From the NCBI RefSeq assembly GCF_000423065.1, contig NZ_AUHG01000001.1:1-33620 (forward strand): DNA of 33,620 nucleotides. The letters run 5' to 3'. The number at the start of each line of letters is the position of its first letter. The stretch's first letter is position 1. The notes below the pieces were generated by a model. That model saw nothing but the letters and a program-made list of their open reading frames with translations, was not told the DNA's origin and searched no databases. The stretch comes from Christiangramia echinicola DSM 19838 (GTDB taxonomy: Bacteria; Bacteroidota; Bacteroidia; Flavobacteriales; Flavobacteriaceae). Shown here one piece after another: positions 1-7,230 of the stretch. The translations under genes and the position numbers were made by a program.

Positions 1-2075
1 AAGCCTCCAGGTTTACCAATAGCTTTGCCGGAGGTACATTACAGTATTGTTCACCCGAACAGATCAAAGGATTGCCTTTAAAGCTGAATACCGATTTATG
101 GAGCTTTGGAGCAATCGCCTACGAGATATTTACTGGAAAAGCCTTGTTTCAGGTGGAAGGAAGTACTTCAGCCAGTGCGGAGTGGCAGAACGAGGTGTCG
201 AAGAAGATTCTGCATGAAGATTATTCAGCAAAGCTGGTTCAGCTTCCCGGCAATTGGCCGGCGGTCGTAGCGGCCTGTCTGGAACGCGATATGAACGAGC
301 GGGTAAAGGATGCTGAGGAACTATTGAAGATACTCAAAGGAGAAACTTCAGTTGAAGATTCTGCTGCAACCCAGATCTTACCCCAAGCCGATAATAATGC
401 CACGCAGATATTCAGTAAAGAACCTGCGGAAGAAAAGAGAGAGGAAATAAAAACCGAATCAGGAACTAAAAAAGCGCAGGTAAAAAAAACACCTGAAGAA
501 AACAAACCGAAGAAACAGGATGTAAAATCTACGCTCCCTAAACCGCAAAGCTCCAATAAGAAAGTATGGATGGGAATAGCAGCAGGACTTATCACTGCTG
601 TGGCGGTAGCTTATGGGTTTACTTATATGAATACTTCTGATAGCGAAAATCGATCTTCAGCAGAAATAGCTGAGATGCCGGTAGTGTTTAAGAAGGACAG
701 TCTTTTTGGGTATAAGTCAAAGGGGAAAATAGTTGTCCATCCTTCCTTTATCATGGCCGATGGTTTTATAGAAGGCAAAGCTAAAGTAAGTACCAAAGAC
801 AGTACTTTTTTTATAGATACAAAAGGTGATTGGGCAGCAAGTTATTCTGATGATAAAAGAGAAGAGGCTATAGCCGATAATAAAAACAATAAAAAAGAGG
901 AAAATAAAAACGAAGAAAAGAATAATGAAGAGATCGTAAAAAAACTAAGCCTGGCAGAGCAGAAATCATTGTTTGCAAAAGGTAAGGATTTGTATGATCA
1001 ACAAAAATATCAACAAGCATATAATTCCTTTTTGCCAGCTGCTGAAACCGGGTATATGGAGGCTCAAAGATATGTTGGATTTCAATATCACTACGGACAA
1101 GGAATCAAAAAACATTTGCGTACGGCCTATAAATGGTATTTAAAAGCAGTTAGACAAAATGATTCCGAATCAATGAATTCTATTGGTTTACTTTATACTA
1201 AAGGGGGAGCTTTTGAATATAATAAACAAAAAGGATTTGAATGGTTTAAGAAATCTGCATTAGCTGGGAATAGAAATGGACTATTTAATTTAGGACATTC
1301 CTATTTTTATGGCTATGGAGTCGAAGAAAATAAGGAAAATGCATTAAAATATTTTAATAAATCAGCTGAGAAGGGAAGTGCAGCAGCAATGTTTACTTTG
1401 GGGGAAGTTTATGATAGAATGGCTTTTACAACTGGCGTGGAATATGATTGGGAAAAAGCCCGGAGTTGGTATGAAAAAGCAAGTGAGAAAGGACATATTG
1501 AAGCCCAAAGAAATTTAGGGGAATTTTATGTTTTTGGGATTGGTGGTGTTCAAAAAAGCTTAGCAAAAGCTAAAATATTATTTAAAATAGCGGCAGATGC
1601 CGGAGATGAAAAATCTAAAATTTATTTAAGGGTTATTGAAGATGCTTATAATCAAAAGGTTAGCGTGAAAAATATAACCAAGGAATCAGATTTGGGAAGT
1701 AAAATTTTTATCAATGAAAATATTTTAAAGCCATCAAATTTTGATCCAATAGTTAGTAGTAAATATACAAGTGGTTTTACGTGGAAGATTTCATATGATT
1801 TGGGAGAAACTTATAAATATTTAAAAATTTTCGCTGAAGACGATAAAAAAGATTCTTTTTTCCACCTTAATTATACTTTACCTAAAGGTACTCATCAGAG
1901 AGGCGAGCAGTCAGTTACTATATGGTCAACTAATAATAGGTACTATAACGGACGTAGAGTAATAGGATATGTTTATTATAAGTGTCAATTTTTTGATGAA
2001 AATGATAGCTACGGGAGCTATTATATCGTAAAGGTTCCGGCGATGGTGTGTTGGAAACCTAAAAGATATTATTAA
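1..2075 (+). CDS. Ser/Thr protein kinase C-terminal part with Sel1 repeats (5' truncated by window edge)
   Basis: The open frame runs in from the left edge (reading from base 3), so the true start and the kinase ATP and catalytic loops lie outside the window. What remains begins with the end of a Hanks-type kinase activation segment: GGTLQYCSPEQ at bases 30-62 (APE-like motif) and TDLWSFGAIAYEIFTGK from about 90 (subdomain IX Asp and the following helix). A charged linker rich in Lys/Glu follows, then one membrane helix (VWMGIAAGLITAVAVAYGF, about 564-620). After it come a WG-repeat-like segment (about 680-835), a Lys/Glu/Asn spacer, and about five Sel1-like repeats (about 1050-1640) with the usual A..LG..Y..G.G pattern. 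The last 140 residues match nothing I recognise. By family knowledge this is a membrane-anchored kinase signalling to an extracytoplasmic repeat domain. Its substrate is unknown. GC content drops sharply along the gene. Confidence 0.88.
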   Translation, partial: ASRFTNSFAGGTLQYCSPEQIKGLPLKLNTDLWSFGAIAYEIFTGKALFQVEGSTSASAEWQNEVSKKILHEDYSAKLVQLPGNWPAVVAACLERDMNERVKDAEELLKILKGETSVEDSAATQILPQADNNATQIFSKEPAEEKREEIKTESGTKKAQVKKTPEENKPKKQDVKSTLPKPQSSNKKVWMGIAAGLITAVAVAYGFTYMNTSDSENRSSAEIAEMPVVFKKDSLFGYKSKGKIVVHPSFIMADGFIEGKAKVSTKDSTFFIDTKGDWAASYSDDKREEAIADNKNNKKEENKNEEKNNEEIVKKLSLAEQKSLFAKGKDLYDQQKYQQAYNSFLPAAETGYMEAQRYVGFQYHYGQGIKKHLRTAYKWYLKAVRQNDSESMNSIGLLYTKGGAFEYNKQKGFEWFKKSALAGNRNGLFNLGHSYFYGYGVEENKENALKYFNKSAEKGSAAAMFTLGEVYDRMAFTTGVEYDWEKARSWYEKASEKGHIEAQRNLGEFYVFGIGGVQKSLAKAKILFKIAADAGDEKSKIYLRVIEDAYNQKVSVKNITKESDLGSKIFINENILKPSNFDPIVSSKYTSGFTWKISYDLGETYKYLKIFAEDDKKDSFFHLNYTLPKGTHQRGEQSVTIWSTNNRYYNGRRVIGYVYYKCQFFDENDSYGSYYIVKVPAMVCWKPKRYY

Positions 2076-2113
2076 ATAGGTAAGAGAGTAATATCATAAG
2101 GGAATTTAATACC

Positions 2114-2464
2114 ATGAAACATATTTCAATTCTAATTTTTATTATAAGCTTTAGCGCCTATTCCCAGGAATGGCTTCCCTGGTCATCCTGGGAGAAGGCT
2201 ATGGGAGAAGAATTGATCTATAGGAAAAGGGTGAAATATACCACCAGAGATACCTATGCGGTACAGTTAGAATGGAAAAACGACTCCAATTCAGATCTCA
2301 AAATAAAATTCGAAGTCCGCGATAAAAAGAATAATAAGCAGATTAAGGTCCTCAAAATTCCCGCTGGTAGTACAAAAGCAATGTTTGCTGGTACAAGTTT
2401 TAAAAATATGGAAATAAGAATAAGGCTTTTAAATATTGGTTTTCTAACGAAACCAGATAATTAA
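2114..2464 (+). CDS. small secreted protein, unknown function
   Basis: A 116-residue protein with a clear signal peptide (MKHISILIFIISFSAYSQ, cleavage likely after the Ser before Gln-Glu). The mature part has alternating charged and hydrophobic residues (VQLEWKNDSNSDLKIKFEVRDKKNN, in shortened form) that suggest a small beta-sandwich. It lies 38 bases after the kinase gene on the same strand, so co-transcription is plausible. It ends five bases before the stop of a convergent gene. I recognise no family. It could be a periplasmic or surface partner of the kinase's Sel1 region, but that is only inferred from adjacency. Confidence 0.65.
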   Translation: MKHISILIFIISFSAYSQEWLPWSSWEKAMGEELIYRKRVKYTTRDTYAVQLEWKNDSNSDLKIKFEVRDKKNNKQIKVLKIPAGSTKAMFAGTSFKNMEIRIRLLNIGFLTKPDN

Positions 2465-2468
2465 AATA

Positions 2469-2963
2469 TTATTCATTAACCTTATTAAAATACGATATTT
2501 GTTGAAATGCTCGTTTGGCCTTTAAAGCAGAATCATCCTCCGGTTTCCAGGTTATTCTTTCGCAATTTTTTTCTGATACAACTTCACAATTTGAAAGTTC
2601 AATTCGAGTCTTGGCTTTATTCATATTGGATTCTCCAGAAATATCAAAAAATAAAGTAAGAGTGCATGAAGTTTCGCAGTTTAAAACTGTATTTATAAGA
2701 CACCTTAAATTAAATTTAGATATTTTACTTTTTCTGGTAGCTCGTTCCCACACGTTTACAATTAAGAAATCATCTTCAATTGAATAATTTTTAATTTTCA
2801 CTGCGACATCCGGATTCGTGGTGTTGTATATTTTGATATCAAACACTGCAACGGTTTCCTCTAAAACTTTAATATTTTCACCCCATTCCGGTTGTTTTTG
2901 GATTTGAGATTGCGTTGTAAAGAAAACCAGGCACAAACCAATAAGAATAAATTGTTTTACCAT
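2469..2963 (-). CDS. secreted protein, unknown function
   Basis: A 164-residue protein with an N-terminal signal peptide (MVKQFILIGLCLVFFTTQSQ). The mature part contains four cysteines in the middle and one later, in the pattern LRC..NTVLNCETSCTL and SNCEV..KNCERI, which suggests disulfides in the periplasm or outside the cell. It is the last gene of a four-gene minus-strand run that begins at 4945, and lies seven bases after the upstream gene's stop. It faces the 2114-2464 gene tail to tail. No family was recognised. Confidence 0.6.
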   Translation of the reverse strand: MVKQFILIGLCLVFFTTQSQIQKQPEWGENIKVLEETVAVFDIKIYNTTNPDVAVKIKNYSIEDDFLIVNVWERATRKSKISKFNLRCLINTVLNCETSCTLTLFFDISGESNMNKAKTRIELSNCEVVSEKNCERITWKPEDDSALKAKRAFQQISYFNKVNE

Positions 2964-2970
2964 ACTAGAA

Positions 2971-3543
2971 CTATAAAAATTTCTCTATAAGTATTTTTAA
3001 ATAGGTAGAAGAAAGATCATATTTTTCGGTTTCAAAATATTCATTTCCTTTTACCCATAAAGTATCATTCACCAATTTATTTTTTTTATCCTCAAGACCT
3101 AGTATTAAATACCTTGACATAAGCATCTGGTCATGAGGATAGTCAGATTCAACGAGCATGGCCATTTCGTAAGCGGCTTTGCTATGATGCTGACTTGCTG
3201 CTTTAGAAAACCATTGAGCAGCATCATAATAAGATTGTTTAAGGAATTTTCCTTTTAAAAAAATTCTTCCCATCTGGTACTGAGCTTCAGCATCTCCTTC
3301 CCGCGCCTTTTGGTTTATATCAACCAGGTTGGCAACTTGCTTTTTGGTCCCCATGAATTGAGGAATAATTATTTGTTTATAGGCTTCGGGATTTTCCACT
3401 TCTGGACAGGGTTTAGACTTTCTTTGAATAATTTCATTCATTGCCTCAAATCCAGGTTCATTCTTCTGTCCCCTTAAACTTGTGGTGCATAACGACAATA
3501 TCAAAACATAAAGAATAGTTGGATGTAAACAGGATTTCATCAT
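2971..3543 (-). CDS. exported Sel1-like repeat protein
   Basis: A 190-residue protein. The N-terminus (MMKSCLHPTILYVLILSL) is a signal peptide or signal anchor. The centre holds Sel1/TPR-like helical repeats: AREGDAEAQYQMGRIFLKG followed by YYDAAQWFSKAASQHHSKAAYEMAML, about residues 82-135. Its start overlaps the stop of the upstream gene in a TAATG arrangement, which points to translational coupling. Sel1 repeats mediate protein-protein contacts. The large kinase encoded 900 bases away carries the same repeat type, so the two may act in one pathway, but this is inference. Confidence 0.65.
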   Translation of the reverse strand: MMKSCLHPTILYVLILSLCTTSLRGQKNEPGFEAMNEIIQRKSKPCPEVENPEAYKQIIIPQFMGTKKQVANLVDINQKAREGDAEAQYQMGRIFLKGKFLKQSYYDAAQWFSKAASQHHSKAAYEMAMLVESDYPHDQMLMSRYLILGLEDKKNKLVNDTLWVKGNEYFETEKYDLSSTYLKILIEKFL

Positions 3544-4247
3544 TATAATGTTTTTAAAAGATTAATGGTCTTTTCAGGTGAAGGGATTGGTTTGATATAT
3601 GATTCATCGGTTTCTTTCAATGAGTTTACTGTACCAAGGTAATTGATAATGATATTCATCTCATGATAGGTTCTATCTCTTCTCCCAAACAAACTCCTGT
3701 CCCTCTTTCCGTTAATTTTTATTTCAATGGGAGTATTCTTTTCAAGCCTATAGATCGTAAAGTTATCGCGCTTGGGTTTACCCAGTTTAAACGCATCATA
3801 GTCCAGGTCAATAACGGGCATCCCATCATAATGAAACCTGAAACATTTCCACTTAAAGGCAGAGTTTAATAGACTAGTATAGAAAACATCCTCTATCTTA
3901 TGAGCTTCCTCATTAATTATCCGTAGCTGTTTTGACTGGTTAGCTTGCTTCAGCTTCTGTAATTTGTAAGGCTCTAAATAGTCAAACTTCACTAAGGTTT
4001 CTTGAATAGAATCGGAATTATGGTCTAGTAGAAAGATGAAATCAGATTTATCCAACTGTGATTTTTTGAACTGAGATCTATTAAGCCATAGCTCTTCTCC
4101 ATTTACTTTTCCGGAATAAGAAGGTATTTCTTTTTTCCAGGATTGTTGTAATTTACGATCTTCAAAAGACCTGGCATCTTTAGTATATACATAAGAATTA
4201 TCAAAGATCTGTATGATATGCTTAGGCTTTTTGGTTTTCAGAATCAC
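3543..4247 (-). CDS. hypothetical protein, GTG start, no signal peptide
   Basis: A 234-residue, Lys-rich protein with no signal peptide or membrane helix, unlike its neighbours. The start is GTG and overlaps the upstream stop by four bases (GTGA), which fixes the start and implies translational coupling. The downstream gene starts at its stop codon (TAATG). The sequence has many aromatic and charged residues (for example FRFHYDGMPVIDLDYDAFKLGKPKRD) but no motif I know. It may act in the cytoplasm or be exported in a way I cannot see. Its fixed place in the operon suggests a shared role with the three exported proteins. Confidence 0.55.
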   Translation of the reverse strand: MILKTKKPKHIIQIFDNSYVYTKDARSFEDRKLQQSWKKEIPSYSGKVNGEELWLNRSQFKKSQLDKSDFIFLLDHNSDSIQETLVKFDYLEPYKLQKLKQANQSKQLRIINEEAHKIEDVFYTSLLNSAFKWKCFRFHYDGMPVIDLDYDAFKLGKPKRDNFTIYRLEKNTPIEIKINGKRDRSLFGRRDRTYHEMNIIINYLGTVNSLKETDESYIKPIPSPEKTINLLKTL

Positions 4248-4945
4248 TCAGGTTTACTTACGAATTTATAGTTGTCTTCTTCCAATTGAATATACTTAGA
4301 TGGTAATTCTATGTAATTTAAATCTGAATACTGGAAGATCTCTGCCGGTAGATTTACTCTAACGGTGTAGGCTGTATTTAAAATATCCTTAATATTGAAA
4401 ACAATAATTTCTCCAGATATTTGATAGAGGTCATACGCCATAAGTTGGTACTCCTTATTCATTGAATACATTTCGAGATATCCATCTTCAAAAGTATCAA
4501 TAGGCATAGAAATTTCCGTGAGGCTAACTTTGCCTGTAAAATTTACATAGTCATCCATATCGGCCACCGCTTCTTCAACAGTAACGTTTCCCGGAAATTG
4601 GATGAAATTAAAACCGGATATAGGTTTGTTATTAACATCCAGTAATAGGATCTCTCCATCGGAGTCCACCTTTTCCTTTTTAAGAGTATTCATGGTAAAA
4701 GATTCTTTTATTCTAGGGTTCAGATGAATAAGGCTATTTCGCTTTTCCCAACTACCCATACAGAAACTAAATCTCATGCCTTCGCAAAATTTCTCATAAA
4801 AGAATGTGCCGTCCTCATATAGTTTTAAACTGCTCCCACAATCTTCAAACTCTTTATTCATTTCTCTCCAGATAGGAACTTCCTGAGCATTGACATTCAG
4901 AAAAAACAGGAGCAACAGTAAGAGAGAAAATTGTTTTTTATTCAA
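4244..4945 (-). CDS. secreted protein, unknown function
   Basis: A 233-residue protein with a strong signal peptide (MNKKQFSLLLLLLFFLNVNA, cleavage before QE). The mature part has an early CGSSLKLYEDGTFFYEKFCEG segment, resembling the 'response of expression to input' beta folds of many small Bacteroidota exported proteins, and then a beta-rich tail with no known motif. It is the first gene of the four-gene minus-strand run and its stop overlaps the next start by four bases. The run's promoter must lie in the 4946-5235 gap, where I see only AT-rich sequence and no convincing TAnnTTTG box. Confidence 0.6.
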   Translation of the reverse strand: MNKKQFSLLLLLLFFLNVNAQEVPIWREMNKEFEDCGSSLKLYEDGTFFYEKFCEGMRFSFCMGSWEKRNSLIHLNPRIKESFTMNTLKKEKVDSDGEILLLDVNNKPISGFNFIQFPGNVTVEEAVADMDDYVNFTGKVSLTEISMPIDTFEDGYLEMYSMNKEYQLMAYDLYQISGEIIVFNIKDILNTAYTVRVNLPAEIFQYSDLNYIELPSKYIQLEEDNYKFVSKPE

Positions 4946-5235
4946 GATTAGATTTTTAGGTCTGTATAAATATATAAAATCTTTGTATTTCGCACTTAAA
5001 CAAGAGTTTAGTAATTTTTGATTATTTCAGAAATTCACTCAAGAATTTCCACAAGGACATTTTGCATCTTGTATGTTGTTATTCTATGCAATAATAGGAT
5101 TTCAGGCTTTTTTAAAGGTGAAGTTATTTTTATCAAGCAATACAGAAGTTTTCAATTCTTATTTTTACTGGGCTTAGCTGAAAACGAGGTGTAATCCAAG
5201 GATACAACTATTTCCAGAATTGAAACTATAGGTTT
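4946..5235. other. intergenic gap, possible left border of the acquired region
   Basis: This is 290 bases of AT-rich sequence between the secreted-protein run and the HipT-like gene, both on the minus strand. I found no open frame of note, no tRNA and no terminator hairpin with a T run. It should contain the promoter of the 4945 gene. It is also where base composition jumps from AT-rich host-like sequence to the higher-GC toxin operon, so it could hold one end of an insertion. I could not match any stretch of it to the integrase side of the element. Confidence 0.4.
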
Positions 5236-6222
5236 TTATTCCTCTTTGGTTAGTTTTTTTAATCGAGCCTGATAGGCCTGCAAATAGTTCCTTTTTGTTT
5301 TCTCATCTAAATAGGAAGCCATAGTCAAGGTACCTATCTGATCGGAACCATTGAGCATGGAAGCCATGATAGTATTAAACTGCTTAGAGGATAAGCCTAC
5401 CTGCTCGGCCAGGACTTTAAACTGTCCAGCCACATGGGTTTGGGCCAGGTGGGCCGGTAGTAGACCACCGTCCAATGCAAAATCCCTATCCTCAATATGA
5501 ATGCGAGTATTCAGCAGGTCATAAGCAGGACTTAAGCGGTGATCTCCCATAGGTGTTTGCAGAATCGCAAAATTCTTAAGGTGGGCATCTCCATTGGAAA
5601 ACAAATAGTTGAACAACAGAAGTTTAAACAATTTAGGTGTTTCCACACGGAAGGCGGGAAGGTATTTCTTCATAAGTTCAAATAAATCCAGGTAATTCCC
5701 TTCATATTTATAATGGTCCCCATGGGTCTGTGGGGTTTTACCGGCTAGTGAAGCAAAATCCTCTTTGGCCTTTTTACTGCCATCCGCTTTTACATCAAAT
5801 CGTTTGGTGATGTAGGCCGGATCGCCGTTTTTAAAAAAGATGAGCGCATTTTCTGCGGTCTCGATCCCGAATACCTGTCGCGCGATCTGCATAGTCAAAT
5901 GTTCATTGGCCGGCATCTGGTCCCGTTTTTTTCCGGAATTAGGAATGGGTTTTAGAATATAGGTACCCCGCTCTCCTTTTTTAATCAGGCGTAGTTTGTT
6001 CTTTTCCAGCAATACTGAAAACTTTTCCTGGACCCCTGATATGGATATCCGCTTTTGATTCTCTTCGAATAACTTATCCGTTGGTGCATCTGAATTTGGA
6101 GCCTCATAGGGTAGGATATGGGACACCTTGCGTCCATCGAACACCCGTTTTAGACTGGTTCGGCTATAGGTATCAAAACCTGGGGCCAGGGTCCCAGGAC
6201 AATGCGTAAGTTTTAGTGTCAT
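5236..6222 (-). CDS. hipT: HipT-like toxin kinase (HipA C-terminal family)
   Basis: A 328-residue HipA-family Ser/Thr kinase without the N-terminal subdomain, which is encoded by the preceding gene. Visible features are the Gly-rich loop RISISGVQEKFS (S60-I61-S62), the nucleotide-binding lysine in YILKP (K91), the catalytic motif NYLFSNGDAHLKNFA (D212, N217) and the metal-binding LSPAYDLLNTR (D235). In E. coli O127 HipT, the corresponding SIS serines are autophosphorylation sites and the target is tryptophanyl-tRNA synthetase (known for that family member; the target here is inferred). The start overlaps the hipS stop by four bases (ATGA), so the toxin is coupled to its antitoxin. Composition is markedly richer in GC than the neighbours (37 G/C in the 60 bases 5401-5460). 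All catalytic residues are present, so it is probably active. Confidence 0.9.
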   Translation of the reverse strand: MTLKLTHCPGTLAPGFDTYSRTSLKRVFDGRKVSHILPYEAPNSDAPTDKLFEENQKRISISGVQEKFSVLLEKNKLRLIKKGERGTYILKPIPNSGKKRDQMPANEHLTMQIARQVFGIETAENALIFFKNGDPAYITKRFDVKADGSKKAKEDFASLAGKTPQTHGDHYKYEGNYLDLFELMKKYLPAFRVETPKLFKLLLFNYLFSNGDAHLKNFAILQTPMGDHRLSPAYDLLNTRIHIEDRDFALDGGLLPAHLAQTHVAGQFKVLAEQVGLSSKQFNTIMASMLNGSDQIGTLTMASYLDEKTKRNYLQAYQARLKKLTKEE

Positions 6223-6551
6223 ACGGAGGCTTTAAGTTTTTTAACTGTGATGGCCCCAACAGTATCATAACGGGCCGTAGACATCAGGATACCAAAATAG
6301 TCGTCGGCATCCAGACGCTCAGCCTTGCAAACAGCTTGTCGATTGGTCCCTTCCGGAATCATATTATAAAAGAACGGAAATAAATATTGGGAATGGTATT
6401 CCTGTTGGGACCGGGGTAGGGTAAGACTAATAGGGGGATTGTCCACATCGGCCAGCCAGCGGTCCAGATAGCGGAAAGTAAAACTGCCGTCATCATGCTG
6501 CTGGAGCACCCCGGCCTCTGTTCCTTTATATAAAATAGTGGCTTGTCTCAT
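6219..6551 (-). CDS. hipS: HipS-like antitoxin (HipA N-terminal subdomain protein)
   Basis: A 110-residue protein equivalent to the N-subdomain of full-length HipA. It has a beta-rich start (ATILYKGTEAGVLQQHDDGSFTFRYLD), PPISLTLPRSQQEY, then FFYNMIPEGTNRQAVCKAERLDADDYFGIL and DTVGAITV, matching the usual HipA N-terminal LPEG and D..G.L..........GA..V pattern. In the E. coli HipBST system this small protein is the antitoxin that inhibits HipT, while HipB is the DNA-binding partner. It lies five bases after hipB and overlaps hipT by four bases. It could instead be read as a split hipA, but a clean start, coupled overlap and full-length partner argue against a frameshift relic. Confidence 0.85.
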   Translation of the reverse strand: MRQATILYKGTEAGVLQQHDDGSFTFRYLDRWLADVDNPPISLTLPRSQQEYHSQYLFPFFYNMIPEGTNRQAVCKAERLDADDYFGILMSTARYDTVGAITVKKLKASV

Positions 6552-6556
6552 TTAAG

Positions 6557-6766
6557 CTATATCTTTTTAACCTGAAGGGTGAGCTCTAGGCCTAATACAT
6601 CGGTAATCTTTTGTAGGGATTGTAAGGTAGGATTGGCCTGTCCGGTTTCGATCTTATACAAAGTAATGATCCCAATATCGGCCATCTCAGCTAATTGTTC
6701 CTGGGTGATACTCATATGGTCCCGGCGCTTTTGAATGATCTTTCCAATTTGTTCGATTGCTTCCAT
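6557..6766 (-). CDS. hipB: HipB-like XRE transcriptional regulator
   Basis: A 69-residue protein that is almost entirely one XRE/Cro helix-turn-helix: IGKIIQKRRDHMSITQEQLAEMADIGIITLYKIETGQANPTLQSLQKITDVLGLEL. The recognition helix falls around residues 30-42. It is the first gene of the hipB-hipS-hipT operon. By family knowledge it represses its own operon, usually together with the other two proteins. Upstream there are three spaced copies of an imperfect palindrome that are the obvious operators. It ends with a short beta-strand tail (LTLQVKKI) that in HipB dimers forms an intermolecular sheet. Confidence 0.88.
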   Translation of the reverse strand: MEAIEQIGKIIQKRRDHMSITQEQLAEMADIGIITLYKIETGQANPTLQSLQKITDVLGLELTLQVKKI

Positions 6767-6779
6767 TTTTTATATGCTA

Positions 6780-6803
6780 AAATCCATAGTATAGTGAGGA
6801 TTT
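6780..6803. promoter_or_regulatory. hip operator O1 (imperfect palindrome)
   Basis: AAATCC and GGATTT arms separated by twelve bases (ATAGTATAGTGA). It lies 14 bases upstream of the hipB start, in the likely leader of the operon. It is the copy with the cleanest arms of three related sites (6780, 6842, 6903). Confidence 0.65.
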
Positions 6804-6828
6804 ACGAGTCAAAATTACTTGTTGGATT

Positions 6829-6836
6829 CAAAAATA
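6829..6836 (-). promoter_or_regulatory. candidate -7 box for the hip operon
   Basis: On the minus strand this reads TATTTTTG, an exact fit to the Bacteroidota -7 consensus TAnnTTTG. Operator O2 starts five bases upstream and would cover the spacer and -33 region. I see no clear -33 TTG, so the call is tentative. Confidence 0.4.
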
Positions 6837-6841
6837 CACTA

Positions 6842-6865
6842 AAATCCATACTTTAATAAGTATTT
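6842..6865. promoter_or_regulatory. hip operator O2 (imperfect palindrome)
   Basis: AAATCC arm, then ATACTTTAATAA, then GTATTT. It is the second copy of the operator-like motif, 62 bases from O1. It shares ATACTTTAAT with O3, and the flanking TTCAAAA(A)TACA is also shared with O3. Confidence 0.6.
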
Positions 6866-6902
6866 TGATGTTTTTTAGCTGAATTACATTCAAAATACAT
6901 TG

Positions 6903-6926
6903 AAACCCATACTTTAATGAGGGTTC
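6903..6926. promoter_or_regulatory. hip operator O3 (imperfect palindrome)
   Basis: AAACCC arm, then ATACTTTAATGA, then GGGTTC. It is the third copy, 61 bases from O2. Both arms changed from AATCC/GGATT to AACCC/GGGTT, a compensated change that keeps the dyad and so supports a functional site. Confidence 0.6.
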
Positions 6927-7164
6927 ACAGGGTATTTTTTGGAAGTAGTAGCGGAATTACAAGGCTGAAAAGGCCGGGATTGAACTTATTATAGATTAAA
7001 GTTTTAGTTACGAGGGTGCTTGTACACCTGTAAGGTGAGGCATTAGTTGCACTCACTAAATGCGTAAAGCATATACAACAGCGTGGGCTTTCTTATGTTT
7101 TGGAACATTCTTGATGGTTAAATATTCTTTCTTATAAGGTACAGTGAAAAAGACAATTCGGGTT
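6927..7164. other. intergenic stretch between two divergent toxin-antitoxin operons
   Basis: No gene, RNA or hairpin that I can support. Together with the flanking operators it forms a 464-base gap (6767-7230), unusually long for two compact toxin-antitoxin operons. Confidence 0.4.
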
Positions 7165-7186
7165 AACTAAACAAAATTGTTTAGTT
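7165..7186. promoter_or_regulatory. perfect operator palindrome of the XRE-DUF6922 / AbiEii operon
   Basis: Arms AACTAAACAA and TTGTTTAGTT are perfect complements across a two-base centre (AA). The right arm contains the TTG (7177-7179) that would be the -33 box, so a repressor bound here would block the promoter. The first gene downstream encodes an XRE-type DNA-binding protein, the natural candidate to bind it. Confidence 0.65.
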
Positions 7187-7208
7187 TGGAAGGGTTTTTG
7201 TATCTTTG
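7177..7208 (+). promoter_or_regulatory. promoter of the XRE-DUF6922 / AbiEii operon
   Basis: -33 TTG at 7177-7179, then 21 bases, then the -7 box TATCTTTG at 7201-7208, which fits the Bacteroidota TTG-N17..23-TAnnTTTG form. Transcription would start near 7213-7216, giving a leader of about 15-18 bases before the ATG at 7231. Confidence 0.6.
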
Positions 7209-7230
7209 AATATTATAATTAAAAACAATC

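Noticed and set aside
5236-6551. hipS/hipT as a frameshifted single hipA gene
   Set aside because: The downstream frame has its own ATG in an ATGA overlap, and both proteins are full length for HipS and HipT. The SIS motif fits the tripartite type.
6961-7164. Short repeats resembling integron attC sites between the two toxin operons
   Set aside because: No paired R-box core sequences could be found, and there is no integrase of that type nearby.
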